64,000 nt of DNA from Flammeovirgaceae bacterium UBA6059. Lineage in GTDB: Bacteria > Bacteroidota > Bacteroidia > Cytophagales > Cyclobacteriaceae. The position numbers and the translations under genes are program-made. Below are positions 1 to 8,387 of this stretch, piece by piece. Numbering within the stretch: position 1 is the first letter of the stretch; each line of letters opens with the position of its first letter. The stretch spans positions 186,001-250,000 of the forward strand of contig DIYH01000024.1 in the NCBI GenBank assembly GCA_002435755.1, written 5' to 3'. The notes beneath the pieces are model-generated. The model ran no database searches. It was not told the origin of the DNA and saw only the letters and a program-made list of their open reading frames with translations.

Positions 1-306
1 TACACCCACTATATCGTAAGTTGGAAAGGAAGGGACATAGCGGCTGGGGCTTTGTTTGTCGAGGGTGAAATGTCTTCCATGGCTTTTGCTGGTACCCTAG
101 AGCCATTTAGAGGTCTGGGTGCACAAGCCTTACTGCTGAAAAAAAGAATGCTTAGGGCTTATGCCCTGGGGGCTAAGTTGATCACTGCCGAAACGTCTGA
201 GGATAAGAAAGGTCGACCGGTGGCCAGTGCAAGAAATATGATGAAGGTGGGCTTTGACATAGCCTACCAGCGACAAAACTGGATATATAAATTCGACCCT
301 AAGTAG
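1..306 (+). CDS. GNAT-family N-acetyltransferase, 3' part
   Basis: The frame is open from the first base, so the gene starts outside the window; about 101 C-terminal residues are visible. They contain an acetyl-CoA-binding motif A of the form R-G-L-G-A followed by a leucine-rich helix (visible residues 37-46), then an N-rich stretch ending in N-M-M-K-V-G-F-D, which is typical of the last strand-helix-strand part of the GNAT fold (N-x-x-x-x-x-G-F). The family transfers acetyl groups from acetyl-CoA to amines; the substrate cannot be told from this part. No partner gene is visible downstream; the next gene begins 150 bases later. Confidence 0.75.
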   Translation, partial: YTHYIVSWKGRDIAAGALFVEGEMSSMAFAGTLEPFRGLGAQALLLKKRMLRAYALGAKLITAETSEDKKGRPVASARNMMKVGFDIAYQRQNWIYKFDPK

Positions 307-458
307 ATCCTTTTTACAAATTCAAGTGTCTGTTCTAATATGTTCGAGATCGAGGCTTGCTACGTTTTGAAAATGTGAGTTGACGGGTGTAAATGAGCGT
401 TTTCGAAACTATCGTAAGTCAGAGATTGGACATTATAGACAGGCAATAAGAAGTACAT

Positions 459-1376
459 ATGAACAAATACTATATAATCATACTGGCGGTGCTGCTCTTC
501 GGCTGTACCGAGGAAGATCTTCCACCCGAAAACAATGAGCCAATACCAGAGGAACCGGAAGTTTATGTTGTGCCTGTGGTGGTGCACGTGCTCCATAGTG
601 GCGAAGAGATAGGTCAGGGAAGCAACCTATCGGAGGAGAGGGTCAGAAGGCAGATAGAGATCCTAAATGAAGACTTCCGAAGAAAGGAAGGCACCCGCGG
701 CTTCAACGACCACCCTGCCGGGGCTGATGCCAGGATTGAATTTGTACTGGCAAGGCAAGACCCGGAAGGCAACCCCACCTCAGGAATTATCAGAACGCCT
801 GCTGACTTGACTAACGTGCCGGACCATGTACCTAAGACTGAAGTTGACCTGATGGCCAACTTTAACTACTGGAATTCGGAGAGCTACATCAACATCTGGT
901 CGGCACCCTATGATAGAGGGATTGCCAATGCGCACCTGGGGTCCGCAACCGGCCCGGATTCTGACCTGCCGGGTGATGATCGTTTTACAAAGCCTCTGCC
1001 CGGCGGGGCAGAGGGTATAGTTATCAATCGATGGCATTTTGGAGAGTCAACACTTGAGGGCGGGCATAATCTTGGTAGAACGCTCACTCACGAAATGGGG
1101 CACTACCTCGGTCTGCTCCATACCTGGGGTACAGGTGATTGTGAAACCAATGACTATTGTGAGGATACTCCGGCCGTAGATGAAATTGTAACAAGCAGCA
1201 TATCTTTTATAGGCTGTGCTGGAGAACGGGTGATGATCGCCAACTATATGAACTACACGCATGATCATGTCATGAACATCTTCACCAGGGACCAGATCCA
1301 GAGAATGCGATATGTGTTAGAGACCAGCCCCAGGAGAAACTCGTTGCTTGATTCAAAGGGGCTAGAAGCTCCTTGA
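459..1376 (+). CDS. M43-family (cytophagalysin/pappalysin-like) zinc metalloprotease lipoprotein
   Basis: A 305-residue secreted protease. A lipoprotein signal ends at the Cys of L-F-G-C-T-E-E (about residue 16), and the mature protein starts with an acidic, proline-rich linker, so it is probably anchored to the envelope. The metzincin zinc motif HExxHxxGxxH is intact (H211, E212, H215, H221), and a downstream N-Y-M-N-Y segment supplies the Met-turn expected of family M43. Length and order fit the small Bacteroidota members of the family, which cleave extracellular proteins. It stands alone with non-coding sequence on both sides. Assignment to M43 is firm from the motifs; the natural substrate is unknown. 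Confidence 0.88.
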   Translation: MNKYYIIILAVLLFGCTEEDLPPENNEPIPEEPEVYVVPVVVHVLHSGEEIGQGSNLSEERVRRQIEILNEDFRRKEGTRGFNDHPAGADARIEFVLARQDPEGNPTSGIIRTPADLTNVPDHVPKTEVDLMANFNYWNSESYINIWSAPYDRGIANAHLGSATGPDSDLPGDDRFTKPLPGGAEGIVINRWHFGESTLEGGHNLGRTLTHEMGHYLGLLHTWGTGDCETNDYCEDTPAVDEIVTSSISFIGCAGERVMIANYMNYTHDHVMNIFTRDQIQRMRYVLETSPRRNSLLDSKGLEAP

Positions 1377-1447
1377 CCGGTTTTTTGTCTATGCGCGACT
1401 GGTGTGCGCCAAATGGCATTGAGAAGTTGATCAGCCCGTCCGAGTCA

Positions 1448-1645
1448 TCAATACTTTGTGTAGTTCTGGTGGGCTGTTCTCTCTCGCATCGCTTGTTGTT
1501 CCGCTTCGATTTTTTCTTTTAGCTCAGTGGCCTTTTTAAGGTTTCGCATGGTGGCGTAGACCTTGTATCCGTTCTGAGCAAATAGAACAGCACTTTCAAA
1601 TCCTACTCCTGTGGATGTTCCGGTAATTAGTACGTTTCGTTTCAT
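1448..1645 (-). pseudogene. Truncated short-chain dehydrogenase/reductase (SDR)
   Basis: Only the first 65 residues of an SDR enzyme remain. The NAD(P)-binding TGxxxGxG motif is intact (I-T-G-T-S-T-G-V-G, residues 7-15), followed by the second Rossmann strand ending in Y-A-T-M-R-N. The family is normally about 240-280 residues with a Tyr-x-x-x-Lys active site, all missing here; the frame runs into an unrelated-looking 15-residue tail and stops. The start at 1645 was chosen because the upstream Met at 1672 lies inside a palindrome that looks like the TetR operator. It follows tetR in the same direction, so it was probably its regulated target before decay. Confidence 0.7.
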
Positions 1646-1656
1646 TTTAGTCGTTT

Positions 1657-1676
1657 TGGAGTGAATATTCATTCCA
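1657..1676. promoter_or_regulatory. Candidate TetR operator in front of the SDR fragment
   Basis: A 20-base palindrome with one mismatched pair (TGGA-g-TGAATATTCA-t-TCCA) lies 12 bases before the SDR start. It shares the TGGA(A/G)TGA half-site with the palindrome upstream of tetR, which suggests that one regulator binds both. Confidence 0.55.
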
Positions 1677-1691
1677 GTCTAATTAAAAAAT

Positions 1692-2243
1692 TTATTCTCT
1701 AATTGCGTCCCAGACCAATCGAAGTTGGTTTTCGCGTGATGACTTTTTTGTTGAAGACTGATTGAAATACCACCTCAGATATGACAACACTGTACCTCCA
1801 ATAAACAACAGCAGCTCATCTGTATCAATGTTCTTGATGATACGGTCGCGTTTTCCCTTGTCTAGAAGCTGATACACCGAACCAATGGCTTCTGCTCCTA
1901 TGTTTCTGCTCTCTTCAGTGATGATCGGTGATGCCTGTAGTTGCTCCATGAACTCGAAATAGGCTCTATTGGCAAGAAAAAAATCGATTATAGAAGTGAA
2001 GTGATCTTCGAATTGTGTCTTGACAGGTTGGTCAGGATGAAAGGTGCTGTATACCTGCTTTTCCCTTTTTTTAATGCTTACAAAAAGCTCGTTGATCAGT
2101 ATATCCTTATTAGGAAAGTAGTTGTAGATCGTTCCCATCCCGGTACCGGCCGCTTTTGCAATAGCCGACATTGGGGTGTTATGAACTCCGTTTTCTGTGA
2201 GGAGCTGTAGAGCAGATGCAAGTATGGCTTCCTTTTTGTTCAC
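1692..2243 (-). CDS. TetR/AcrR-family transcriptional regulator
   Basis: A 183-residue one-domain repressor. The N-terminal helix-turn-helix (about residues 5-50) has the family pattern, including A-I-A-K-A-A-G and the G-T-I-Y-N-Y-F-P-N-K-D recognition helix. The C-terminal part is helical and would hold the ligand pocket; it gives no clue to the ligand. It is followed after 46 bases by a truncated SDR gene in the same direction, and a perfect palindrome just upstream suggests autorepression. TetR plus SDR pairs are common in Bacteroidota for small-molecule-responsive operons. Confidence 0.9.
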   Translation of the reverse strand: MNKKEAILASALQLLTENGVHNTPMSAIAKAAGTGMGTIYNYFPNKDILINELFVSIKKREKQVYSTFHPDQPVKTQFEDHFTSIIDFFLANRAYFEFMEQLQASPIITEESRNIGAEAIGSVYQLLDKGKRDRIIKNIDTDELLLFIGGTVLSYLRWYFNQSSTKKSSRENQLRLVWDAIRE

Positions 2244-2258
2244 TTTACAAATGTACAG

Positions 2259-2278
2259 ATTGGAATGATTATTCCAAT
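2259..2278. promoter_or_regulatory. Candidate TetR autoregulatory operator
   Basis: A perfect 8-base inverted repeat with a 4-base spacer, ATTGGAATGATTATTCCAAT, lies 16-35 bases before the tetR start. The half-site matches the palindrome in front of the downstream SDR fragment. Confidence 0.65.
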
Positions 2279-2348
2279 GTCTACTACCTCTTTCAACCGA
2301 TTTGGTTTTTGGGCCCTAAAAAGTTTTCGAAATGAAGTAGAAGCGGTG

Positions 2349-2687
2349 TTAGCGGACCTTTTTTATTTCGCTCCTATGGAGCTTTCCCCATTCGACCATT
2401 TCTGTTAAGAGCTTCTCCAGAGTTTTAGCATAATCTGTCGGTGTGTAAAGCACTTTCACAGGTATTTCATCATAGACTGTCCTGGTGATCAACAGGTTTT
2501 CTTCCAGGGACTTCAGGTTAGATGAAAGGACTTTGGTAGAGATGTTTGGAATACTTCTTTCTATCTCCCGAAACCGCCGGTTACCTCCAAGTAGAGAGGC
2601 TAGTATGGGAATCTTCCATTTCCCGCCGATCACGTACAGGGTGTCGTATAGCGCCTTTATACTGGCATTGCATTCATCGTGTTCCAT
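2349..2687 (-). CDS. HxlR-family winged-helix regulator
   Basis: A 112-residue regulator with the HxlR signature: an N-terminal Cys (about residue 6), then the Y-V-I-G-G-K-W-K-I-P-I-L motif and the F-R-E-I-E-R-S-I-P-N-I-S-T-K-V-L-S-S-N-L-K helix-turn-helix. The ATG at 2687 was preferred to the GTG one codon upstream. Family members sense electrophiles or oxidants through the conserved Cys and usually control a divergent enzyme gene; here the divergent neighbour is a DoxX-like membrane protein. The shared intergenic region carries a GTTACC/GGTAAC inverted repeat. Confidence 0.88.
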   Translation of the reverse strand: MEHDECNASIKALYDTLYVIGGKWKIPILASLLGGNRRFREIERSIPNISTKVLSSNLKSLEENLLITRTVYDEIPVKVLYTPTDYAKTLEKLLTEMVEWGKLHRSEIKKVR

Positions 2688-2703
2688 CACTAAAATTATA
2701 TTG

Positions 2704-2719
2704 GTTACCTTGAGGTAAC
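2704..2719. promoter_or_regulatory. Candidate HxlR operator
   Basis: An inverted repeat GTTACC-TTGA-GGTAAC sits between the divergent hxlR-type and DoxX genes, 17 bases before the regulator start. A further GGTAA half-site follows at about 2730. Its position would allow control of both directions. Confidence 0.45.
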
Positions 2720-2780
2720 TGGTATACTAAGGTAATCAAATTCTCTATAGTATTGCAGGCATACAGCAAATTCTATATTT

Positions 2781-3161
2781 ATGAAGAGGATCAAAATTGC
2801 TTTCTGGATTACCACAAGTCTGTTTTCGGGACTCATGCTGCTGAGCGGGGTGACCTATATTGTAAGTCCCCAAGCGGTCCAGGCTTTTGAACATTTGGGG
2901 TTGCCCTCTTACTTCAGAATAGAGCTAGCCATCGCGAAGTTGATTGGTGCTTTGGTACTGTTACTGCCATGGTCAGGAAGCAAAGTGAAGGAGTGGGCAT
3001 ATAGCGGATTTACAATCACACTCATATCTGCTTTTGTGGCCCACTTGAGCGTTGGTGATGACATTGGAAAAGTGATAGCGCCAATTATGGTTTTTTTGCT
3101 GCTTTTTGCCTCCTATATCTCAAGAGACAAATTGACTTCTGAGGGCAAATTCGATTTATAG
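2781..3161 (+). CDS. DoxX-like small integral membrane protein
   Basis: A 126-residue protein with four predicted membrane segments: about residues 8-30, 45-65 (which holds the E-L-A-I-A-K-L-I-G-A pattern), 74-94 and 98-116. The pattern is that of the DoxX-like family, whose members are quinone-pathway-associated or of unknown role. It is divergent from the HxlR regulator, with a shared operator-like palindrome, so it is probably that regulator's target. Confidence 0.75.
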   Translation: MKRIKIAFWITTSLFSGLMLLSGVTYIVSPQAVQAFEHLGLPSYFRIELAIAKLIGALVLLLPWSGSKVKEWAYSGFTITLISAFVAHLSVGDDIGKVIAPIMVFLLLFASYISRDKLTSEGKFDL

Positions 3162-3554
3162 TAAGTAGGCCTTTTAGTAGTTATTACAAAAGTGGGTGCA
3201 TAGGTTGCTCGGTTTGAAGTATCGCTGGTTAGATCAAGGCTTCTGCTAGTAAGTGGTTTTGTTTACAACGTCACTGCCTATTGATGATTATTCCGACGAC
3301 TAACGCAGATTGGATTGTTCAACACGGTTGAGTGATTGGCTGAAGCCCAAAAAATGGTAAAGGTTGAAAATCCGGTTAGTCTATAGTTGGGTATCCCCAA
3401 TATTTCAAGATGTTTCTTTTGCTTCCAGGTAAATATTGATCGGCCTAACCCACTAAACAGCAGATCACTGATATCCAGCTGGTAGAGTTTACCTCGCGCT
3501 GGAGAGTTGATGTAGACCTTTCGCTTAGTGGTTAGGAGGTAGTACGGCATACAG
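3162..3554. other. Intergenic region without a supported gene
   Basis: A 90-codon open frame on the minus strand (3278-3550) lies here, but its protein has no domain pattern and an odd composition. I see no RNA gene or repeat in this stretch. Confidence 0.4.
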
Positions 3555-5357
3555 CTAACGGACGATTAGAATTCCGTATCGATCCAGCTCAATTCTTTTT
3601 CTATCTAAACTTGCACGTTTTGAATATAAAATGCTTGAAGTGTCTTTTCCTAAATCGACTGATTGCGGTTTATCTGAAAAGTTGAGATAGATACTCACTC
3701 GCTCTTCTGCATTACTTCTGGTATAGCCCAACACCTCATTTGGAAGATCCTCCTCGTTCATAAAAGAGATCTTTCCATCCTGTAGAACAGATACTTCACT
3801 TCTTAACTTCAGAATATCTTTGTAGGTCTGCAGTAGACTGTTTTTGTCCGCCAATCCTCTTTCAACATTTACGCTTTTGTAGTTGTCCTGCACAGGAAGC
3901 CATGTCTCAGAGCTGGATGAAAAACCTCCGGATATTTCATCTTTCCATTGCATTGGGGTACGACAGTTGTCGCGGTTTGTCAATAATCCTACTGCATCAA
4001 TGAGAAACTTTGGCATTTTGGCCCAGTTCTCAGCCAGGGGGTCCTGTGCCTCAGTCAAGGGAATGTTACCTGTCTGCATGCCTATCTCTTCGCCCTGGTA
4101 GACAAAAGGTACACCACGCATCGTATGTTGAAATACTGCTAGTACATCAGCCTTTTCCGTATCGTTATCCAAGCGGGTAATACTCCTGAATTGGTCATGA
4201 TTGCTGAATACATAGGTAGGCACTAACGGAGGTGGATAGAAGCTTTCATACTCTTTTACTTTTTCTCGAAAATATGCCGCCGAAAACTCAAATGATTCTA
4301 AGAAATCAAATAGAAATACTAGGTTGAGCCCATCCTGGTTTTCTCCAAGTAGTTCCCTCATTGTTTTGTGAGAACCGAAAACCTCTCCAACCATGAACCT
4401 TCCTCCTGGGTAGGATTCCAGGATTGCTCTTAGTTCTTTGGCGAATTCGACTACTTCAGGTTGTTGATAATTGTATTTATGTTCTTCGAACAACCATTTG
4501 GCTTCTTCAAAATCAGGAGTAAGACGCCAGGTTGAAGGATTGTCGGGGTAGTCTTGATCCTCAAAAATGAAATTGAAGATGTCCAATCGAAAGCCATCCA
4601 CCCCTTTGTCAAGCCAGAACCTAACCATGTCAAATATCTCCTCCTTCACTTCTGGATTCGCCATATTTAAGTCCGGCTGACGTGGCATAAAGGCGGCATA
4701 ATAGTACTGCTCACGTTCGGGTATGTATGTCCAACCCGACATACTGCCGAGGATGTTTTTCCAATTGTTTGGAGGGCCACCCTCTCTACCGTCTCTCCAT
4801 ATATACCAATCTTTCTTAGGATTGTCCCTGGAACTTTTAGACTCTAAAAACCAGGGATGTTGATCGGAAGTGTGATTCAAGACCATATCCAAAACGATCT
4901 TCATTCCACGTTTGTGGATCTCGGAAATTAGGCTATCAACACCCACCATATCGCCATACTCCGGTTGGATTCCCTGATAGTCACTTATATCATATCCATG
5001 ATCATATTGAGGGCTTTTGAAAAATGGTGAAAACCAGATGGTTTCGAAACCCATGGACTGTATATAGTCCAGCTTGCTTATGATACCATTGATGTCCCCA
5101 ATGCCGTCACCATCACTGTCTTTGTATGACCTTGGGTAGATTTGGTAGACAGCAGTAGTCTTCCACCAGTCACTGACCGAATCTGTTGGATACTTAGGAT
5201 TTATTTCTTTCGGAAGGTTGGCTAACATATGCTCCTTGCTTTGACCTTCTTTTGTATTGATCCAAATTACGTATCCGGCAAATATCATTAGTATAAGTAG
5301 AAGAACTCCAACAACTCTAAAGGTCCATTTCAGGATGCTATTTGATAGTATAGCCAT
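3555..5357 (-). CDS. GH13 alpha-glucosidase (oligo-1,6-glucosidase-like), membrane-anchored
   Basis: A 600-residue glycoside hydrolase of family 13. A hydrophobic segment (about residues 12-33) anchors it, which is unusual because most oligo-1,6-glucosidases are cytoplasmic. The (beta/alpha)8 domain starts near residue 62 (W-W-K-T-T-A-V-Y-Q-I-Y-P-R-S-Y). The catalytic triad is present: nucleophile D259 in G-F-R-L-D, acid/base E325 in V-G-E-V-F, and D388 in S-N-H-D-Q. The D-M-V-L-N-H-T-S motif is also present. It would cleave alpha-1,6 or alpha-1,4 glucosides such as isomaltose or maltose, probably in the periplasm. It is divergent from a Nudix-type sugar regulator with palindromic operators between them. 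Confidence 0.9.
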   Translation of the reverse strand: MAILSNSILKWTFRVVGVLLLILMIFAGYVIWINTKEGQSKEHMLANLPKEINPKYPTDSVSDWWKTTAVYQIYPRSYKDSDGDGIGDINGIISKLDYIQSMGFETIWFSPFFKSPQYDHGYDISDYQGIQPEYGDMVGVDSLISEIHKRGMKIVLDMVLNHTSDQHPWFLESKSSRDNPKKDWYIWRDGREGGPPNNWKNILGSMSGWTYIPEREQYYYAAFMPRQPDLNMANPEVKEEIFDMVRFWLDKGVDGFRLDIFNFIFEDQDYPDNPSTWRLTPDFEEAKWLFEEHKYNYQQPEVVEFAKELRAILESYPGGRFMVGEVFGSHKTMRELLGENQDGLNLVFLFDFLESFEFSAAYFREKVKEYESFYPPPLVPTYVFSNHDQFRSITRLDNDTEKADVLAVFQHTMRGVPFVYQGEEIGMQTGNIPLTEAQDPLAENWAKMPKFLIDAVGLLTNRDNCRTPMQWKDEISGGFSSSSETWLPVQDNYKSVNVERGLADKNSLLQTYKDILKLRSEVSVLQDGKISFMNEEDLPNEVLGYTRSNAEERVSIYLNFSDKPQSVDLGKDTSSILYSKRASLDRKRIELDRYGILIVR

Positions 5358-5370
5358 GGTTAAAGAAATT

Positions 5371-5426
5371 TTATTGAGTTAAATTGACTCAATAAAGATA
5401 TAGCTAATATGTTGAATTGACGCAAT
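5371..5426. promoter_or_regulatory. Operator cluster between the GH13 gene and the NrtR/AraR-like regulator
   Basis: A perfect 9-base inverted repeat, TTATTGAGT (5371-5379) and ACTCAATAA (5387-5395) with a 7-base spacer, lies 14 bases upstream of the glucosidase start. The core ATTGACTCAAT is itself a small palindrome and is repeated with one change as ATTGACGCAAT (5416-5426), ending four bases before the regulator's ATG. The arrangement fits repression of both divergent genes by the regulator, released by a sugar. Confidence 0.7.
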
Positions 5427-5429
5427 AGG

Positions 5430-6218
5430 ATGAAGAAAAATGACTTGAACGCTTTTGCTAACCAAATAGAGACCTTCGTTCCCGGAGTAGCCATGGACTG
5501 TGTTGTACTGGGTTATCAAGACAACTCCTTGCACGTATTGCTATTGAAGTACAGAAATACTGATGCATGGGCCTTACCGGGTGGGTTTCTTCCTAAGGAT
5601 TGTGAAATGGATGATCAGGTAAGTATTATCTTAAAGGAGCGAACACAGGTTGAAGGTATCTTCCTCACCCAGTTTCACACATTTAGCTCAATAAACAGAA
5701 ACTGGAAACACAATGAACTGAGTCATAAGGCAGTTGATCATTTCATTTCAATTTGGCCAAAGGAAACACTGGCGCTCTTTGAGAGATGGGCTAAACAGCG
5801 CTTTATTTCTACAGCCTACGTTGCTCTGGTAGATGCAAAGAAAGTCACCCCGGTTCCTGATTTTTTGAGTGAGTCTTGTCAATGGGTTCCGGTTGATATC
5901 CTTCCGAATTTGATTTCGGACCATGAACTGATCATTGCAAGAGCTTTGAAGTTTCTCAGGACCCAGTTAAACTATTTACCGGTAGGTCGTGAGTTGCTGG
6001 ATGAGAAGTTTACCATGACCGATCTGCAGTCGTTGTACGAGGTAATACTTGACAAAAAATTGGATAGAGGGAACTTCTATAGAAAGATCATGAAACTGAA
6101 TATTCTAATCCGACACGAAAAGCTAATGACGGGGGCACAAAACAAGGCCCCTTACTTATATAGCTTCAACGATGAGATATATAATCATCTGATAGAAGAA
6201 GGTATTGGTTTTAGCTAA
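5430..6218 (+). CDS. NrtR/AraR-like transcription factor (degenerate Nudix domain + winged helix)
   Basis: A 262-residue regulator. Residues about 17-150 form a Nudix-like domain (W-A-L-P-G-G-F-L is intact), but the catalytic Nudix box is lost: where REUXEE is expected the sequence reads I-I-L-K-E-R-T. It should therefore sense a ligand rather than hydrolyse it. Residues about 165-250 form the winged helix typical of NrtR proteins. In Bacteroides the relative AraR controls arabinose use; here the divergent target is an alpha-glucosidase, so an alpha-glucoside or glucose derivative is the likely effector (inference). Operator-like repeats run up to four bases before its start, implying autoregulation. 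Confidence 0.85.
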   Translation: MKKNDLNAFANQIETFVPGVAMDCVVLGYQDNSLHVLLLKYRNTDAWALPGGFLPKDCEMDDQVSIILKERTQVEGIFLTQFHTFSSINRNWKHNELSHKAVDHFISIWPKETLALFERWAKQRFISTAYVALVDAKKVTPVPDFLSESCQWVPVDILPNLISDHELIIARALKFLRTQLNYLPVGRELLDEKFTMTDLQSLYEVILDKKLDRGNFYRKIMKLNILIRHEKLMTGAQNKAPYLYSFNDEIYNHLIEEGIGFS

Positions 6219-6271
6219 AATGGGTTGGTAGAAATCAAATAGGTTCGATTAATGATAGTACTAAAGCCAGA

Positions 6272-6664
6272 CTATTCCTTCTTGAGGTAATAGTGGTCAG
6301 TGAAGTCACCGGTCTTACGTGTGAATGTGATTTCTTCATTAGTGATAGTATAATCAAAACTTCCACTGAGAATATAAGACCAGTCAAAGTCAGCAGTCCA
6401 GATGCAGGATTCTTCGAAAAGGATTTTGTCCTCGAATGAGGTGTAGCTGCCTTCGCATATTGCAGGGTAGTTTTGCCGGGCACTTGTGCCCGAAAAACGC
6501 CCTCCCTGAAGCTGAAGGGTCACATTGGCTGGTGCGAATTTAGCTTGAGGATGAGTGCGTATGAATACACCTGTATAGTTTCCATCTATTTGTGCTGAAG
6601 GTGTTTCTTCTTCAGTGCAAGCAAACAGTATCGACAAGAAGAGTAGGTAGATAATCCTGCGCAT
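6272..6664 (-). CDS. Small lipoprotein of unknown function
   Basis: A 130-residue protein with a lipoprotein signal (L-L-F-L-S-I-L-F-A-C, Cys at residue 16) and an acidic start to the mature part. The rest alternates short strands (G-N-Y-T-G-V-F, V-T-L-Q-L-Q-G-G-R-F-S-G, G-S-F-D-Y-T-I-T) in the style of the small beta-barrel or lipocalin-like lipoproteins of Bacteroidota. Two further Cys residues (about 69 and 87) could form a disulfide. No function can be named, and no operon partner is obvious. Confidence 0.7.
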   Translation of the reverse strand: MRRIIYLLFLSILFACTEEETPSAQIDGNYTGVFIRTHPQAKFAPANVTLQLQGGRFSGTSARQNYPAICEGSYTSFEDKILFEESCIWTADFDWSYILSGSFDYTITNEEITFTRKTGDFTDHYYLKKE

Positions 6665-6778
6665 GAAATCTGTTTTTTATACAAGACCCCTGGCAAGGCT
6701 ATATAGTTGGTGGGCTGCTTAGATCTAACAGAGCATCATTGAATATGGTGAGTAGTTTCTTGCCAACCGGGCCAATAC

Positions 6779-7327
6779 TTAGCTGTATGCCTTCTTCAAT
6801 TGGTTTCCTAACCATAACAAGGCAAACCCATCCAACAGTAGCTTGAGACCGATGACAAAACCGAGGAAGTGATTTCCCGATGTTGGCCATTCGATGTAGG
6901 TCATCACGGCAAGAATGGCTGTTACAAATGTATTGATCAGTAATACTCTGCCACCTCCAATTTTCATTAAAGCATAGCCATAAAGAGATGAAGTAATCAC
7001 ATCCGCTGCTAAATAGAATGTCATTGCAAGTGTCATCATCTCGGATGTCATACTCGGATTGCCGATGAACCCGGTACCCGAAAAAATCATGGTCAGGCCA
7101 AAAAAATACTTCAATGCTACGGGCCCTAAGGACCTGGACGCTATAGCGAAGGTCATCCTGAAATGACCTCCAAGTACCATAAATGCTCCAATGCTGATCG
7201 CGGATGCATCGCGCAAATAGGGATAAGCTAGTCCGAGCAGACCTATAACCAGAATAACAACACCTAGTTTTTTTAACAGACTTATAGTCTTACCTATTCC
7301 ATCCGGAGCTACGAGTTGTCTGGTCAT
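6779..7327 (-). CDS. HdeD-like (DUF308) membrane protein
   Basis: A 182-residue protein with six predicted membrane helices in three hairpins, the first at about residues 20-40 and the last at about 158-178. The segment I-G-A-F-M-V-L-G-G-H-F-R after the second helix is the DUF308/HdeD pattern. In enterobacteria HdeD is linked to acid resistance, but in Bacteroidota its role is unknown. It is a single gene with about 260 bases of non-coding sequence upstream. Confidence 0.65.
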   Translation of the reverse strand: MTRQLVAPDGIGKTISLLKKLGVVILVIGLLGLAYPYLRDASAISIGAFMVLGGHFRMTFAIASRSLGPVALKYFFGLTMIFSGTGFIGNPSMTSEMMTLAMTFYLAADVITSSLYGYALMKIGGGRVLLINTFVTAILAVMTYIEWPTSGNHFLGFVIGLKLLLDGFALLWLGNQLKKAYS

Positions 7328-7589
7328 TGTACGGTCGGCCGATTGATGTTCTTTCCTACTAGTCCACTAAAGATATGAATAATGGCAATGGAAAGCAGAC
7401 AGAAGCCACAACTCTCAGTTGGACATAGTCTTGACTCCAAACTTATAAGAATCGATTCAAGCCAGATTCTCTAGTTTAAAGGCGCCCGGTCTATTAGGGG
7501 AAGGTTATAAAAAGATCAAATTCAATGAGAAAAATATGTGACCTGTTGTCGCTATGTATTCCAACTTTTTATGATCATCCTGGTAGCAA

Positions 7590-8387
7590 TTAGAATGAGT
7601 ATTTATACTTCCTCTGATTTCGACTCAGAACATCTAGAAACAGGTAAAACATAAAGCCTTTGTTGACATCAATTTGAGTATTGTTGGAGCGTACGTTTAG
7701 TTGGTACAAGTAGCCCAGCTCAACTCTTGTCCAGTCCCAAAACCTGTAGCCAAGGCCCACATAGTTCCTATTTTGTGAAAAATAGTTGGTGCCATAGTCT
7801 TGACCGAATTCAATATGGACTTCATGATAGTTTGATAGATACAAGGTATTGTTCTTGTAAAAATAATCGCTATTCAAAGGTGTTCTCAACCTCATTCTGT
7901 AGCGGAATCGAAAGTTATGCCTTGCTCCATCAGGACGATCTATGCCTCTCCACCTCGATTCAAACCTGAGTCTGTGAGTAAAATTGAATCTCCTATAGTA
8001 AGCATAATGATTGATTTGCAACGTGGTTCGAAGCTCTCTTTCAAATGGGCGGTCTAGGTCACTCTCTCTTGGAAATCGCGGTGCAGAACTAAAGAGGCCA
8101 ATTGGATTTAGACTAACACGTGTACGTTTTGTGAATTGATATGCGATCCATGGTCTTACGCTAAAGCGCAGAGGTTTTGACCAAACATCACCTTTTCCAA
8201 GTTCACTTTGTCGTCGGTACACTATATCTACCTCCCAGGCCCATTTTGTTGAATCATTGAAAAAATCAGCTGCATACCATTTTGTATAGAGAATTTTGCT
8301 GTGCAAATTTTCAACATCCTGAGCCCAGGAATTAAAACAGAAAAATGTTAATAACAAATACAGTAAAGAAGAAGACCTGCTTATCAT
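7590..8387 (-). CDS. DUF2490-family outer-membrane beta-barrel protein
   Basis: A 265-residue protein with a signal peptide ending in S-W-A-Q and a mature part rich in aromatic and arginine residues in alternating strands. It ends in K-Y-S-F, an aromatic C-terminus as used for barrel insertion. The pattern W-A-W-E-V-D-I-V-Y-R-R-Q near residue 50 and R-L-R-F-E-S-R-W in the middle match DUF2490. Its start overlaps the end of the upstream gene by four bases (ATGA type), so the two are translationally coupled. The family probably forms a small porin-like barrel; substrate unknown. Confidence 0.75.
   Translation of the reverse strand: MISRSSSLLYLLLTFFCFNSWAQDVENLHSKILYTKWYAADFFNDSTKWAWEVDIVYRRQSELGKGDVWSKPLRFSVRPWIAYQFTKRTRVSLNPIGLFSSAPRFPRESDLDRPFERELRTTLQINHYAYYRRFNFTHRLRFESRWRGIDRPDGARHNFRFRYRMRLRTPLNSDYFYKNNTLYLSNYHEVHIEFGQDYGTNYFSQNRNYVGLGYRFWDWTRVELGYLYQLNVRSNNTQIDVNKGFMFYLFLDVLSRNQRKYKYSF

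Noticed and set aside
3278..3550. 90-codon minus-strand open frame downstream of the GH13 gene
   Set aside because: No domain pattern, odd composition and no conserved context; likely chance.
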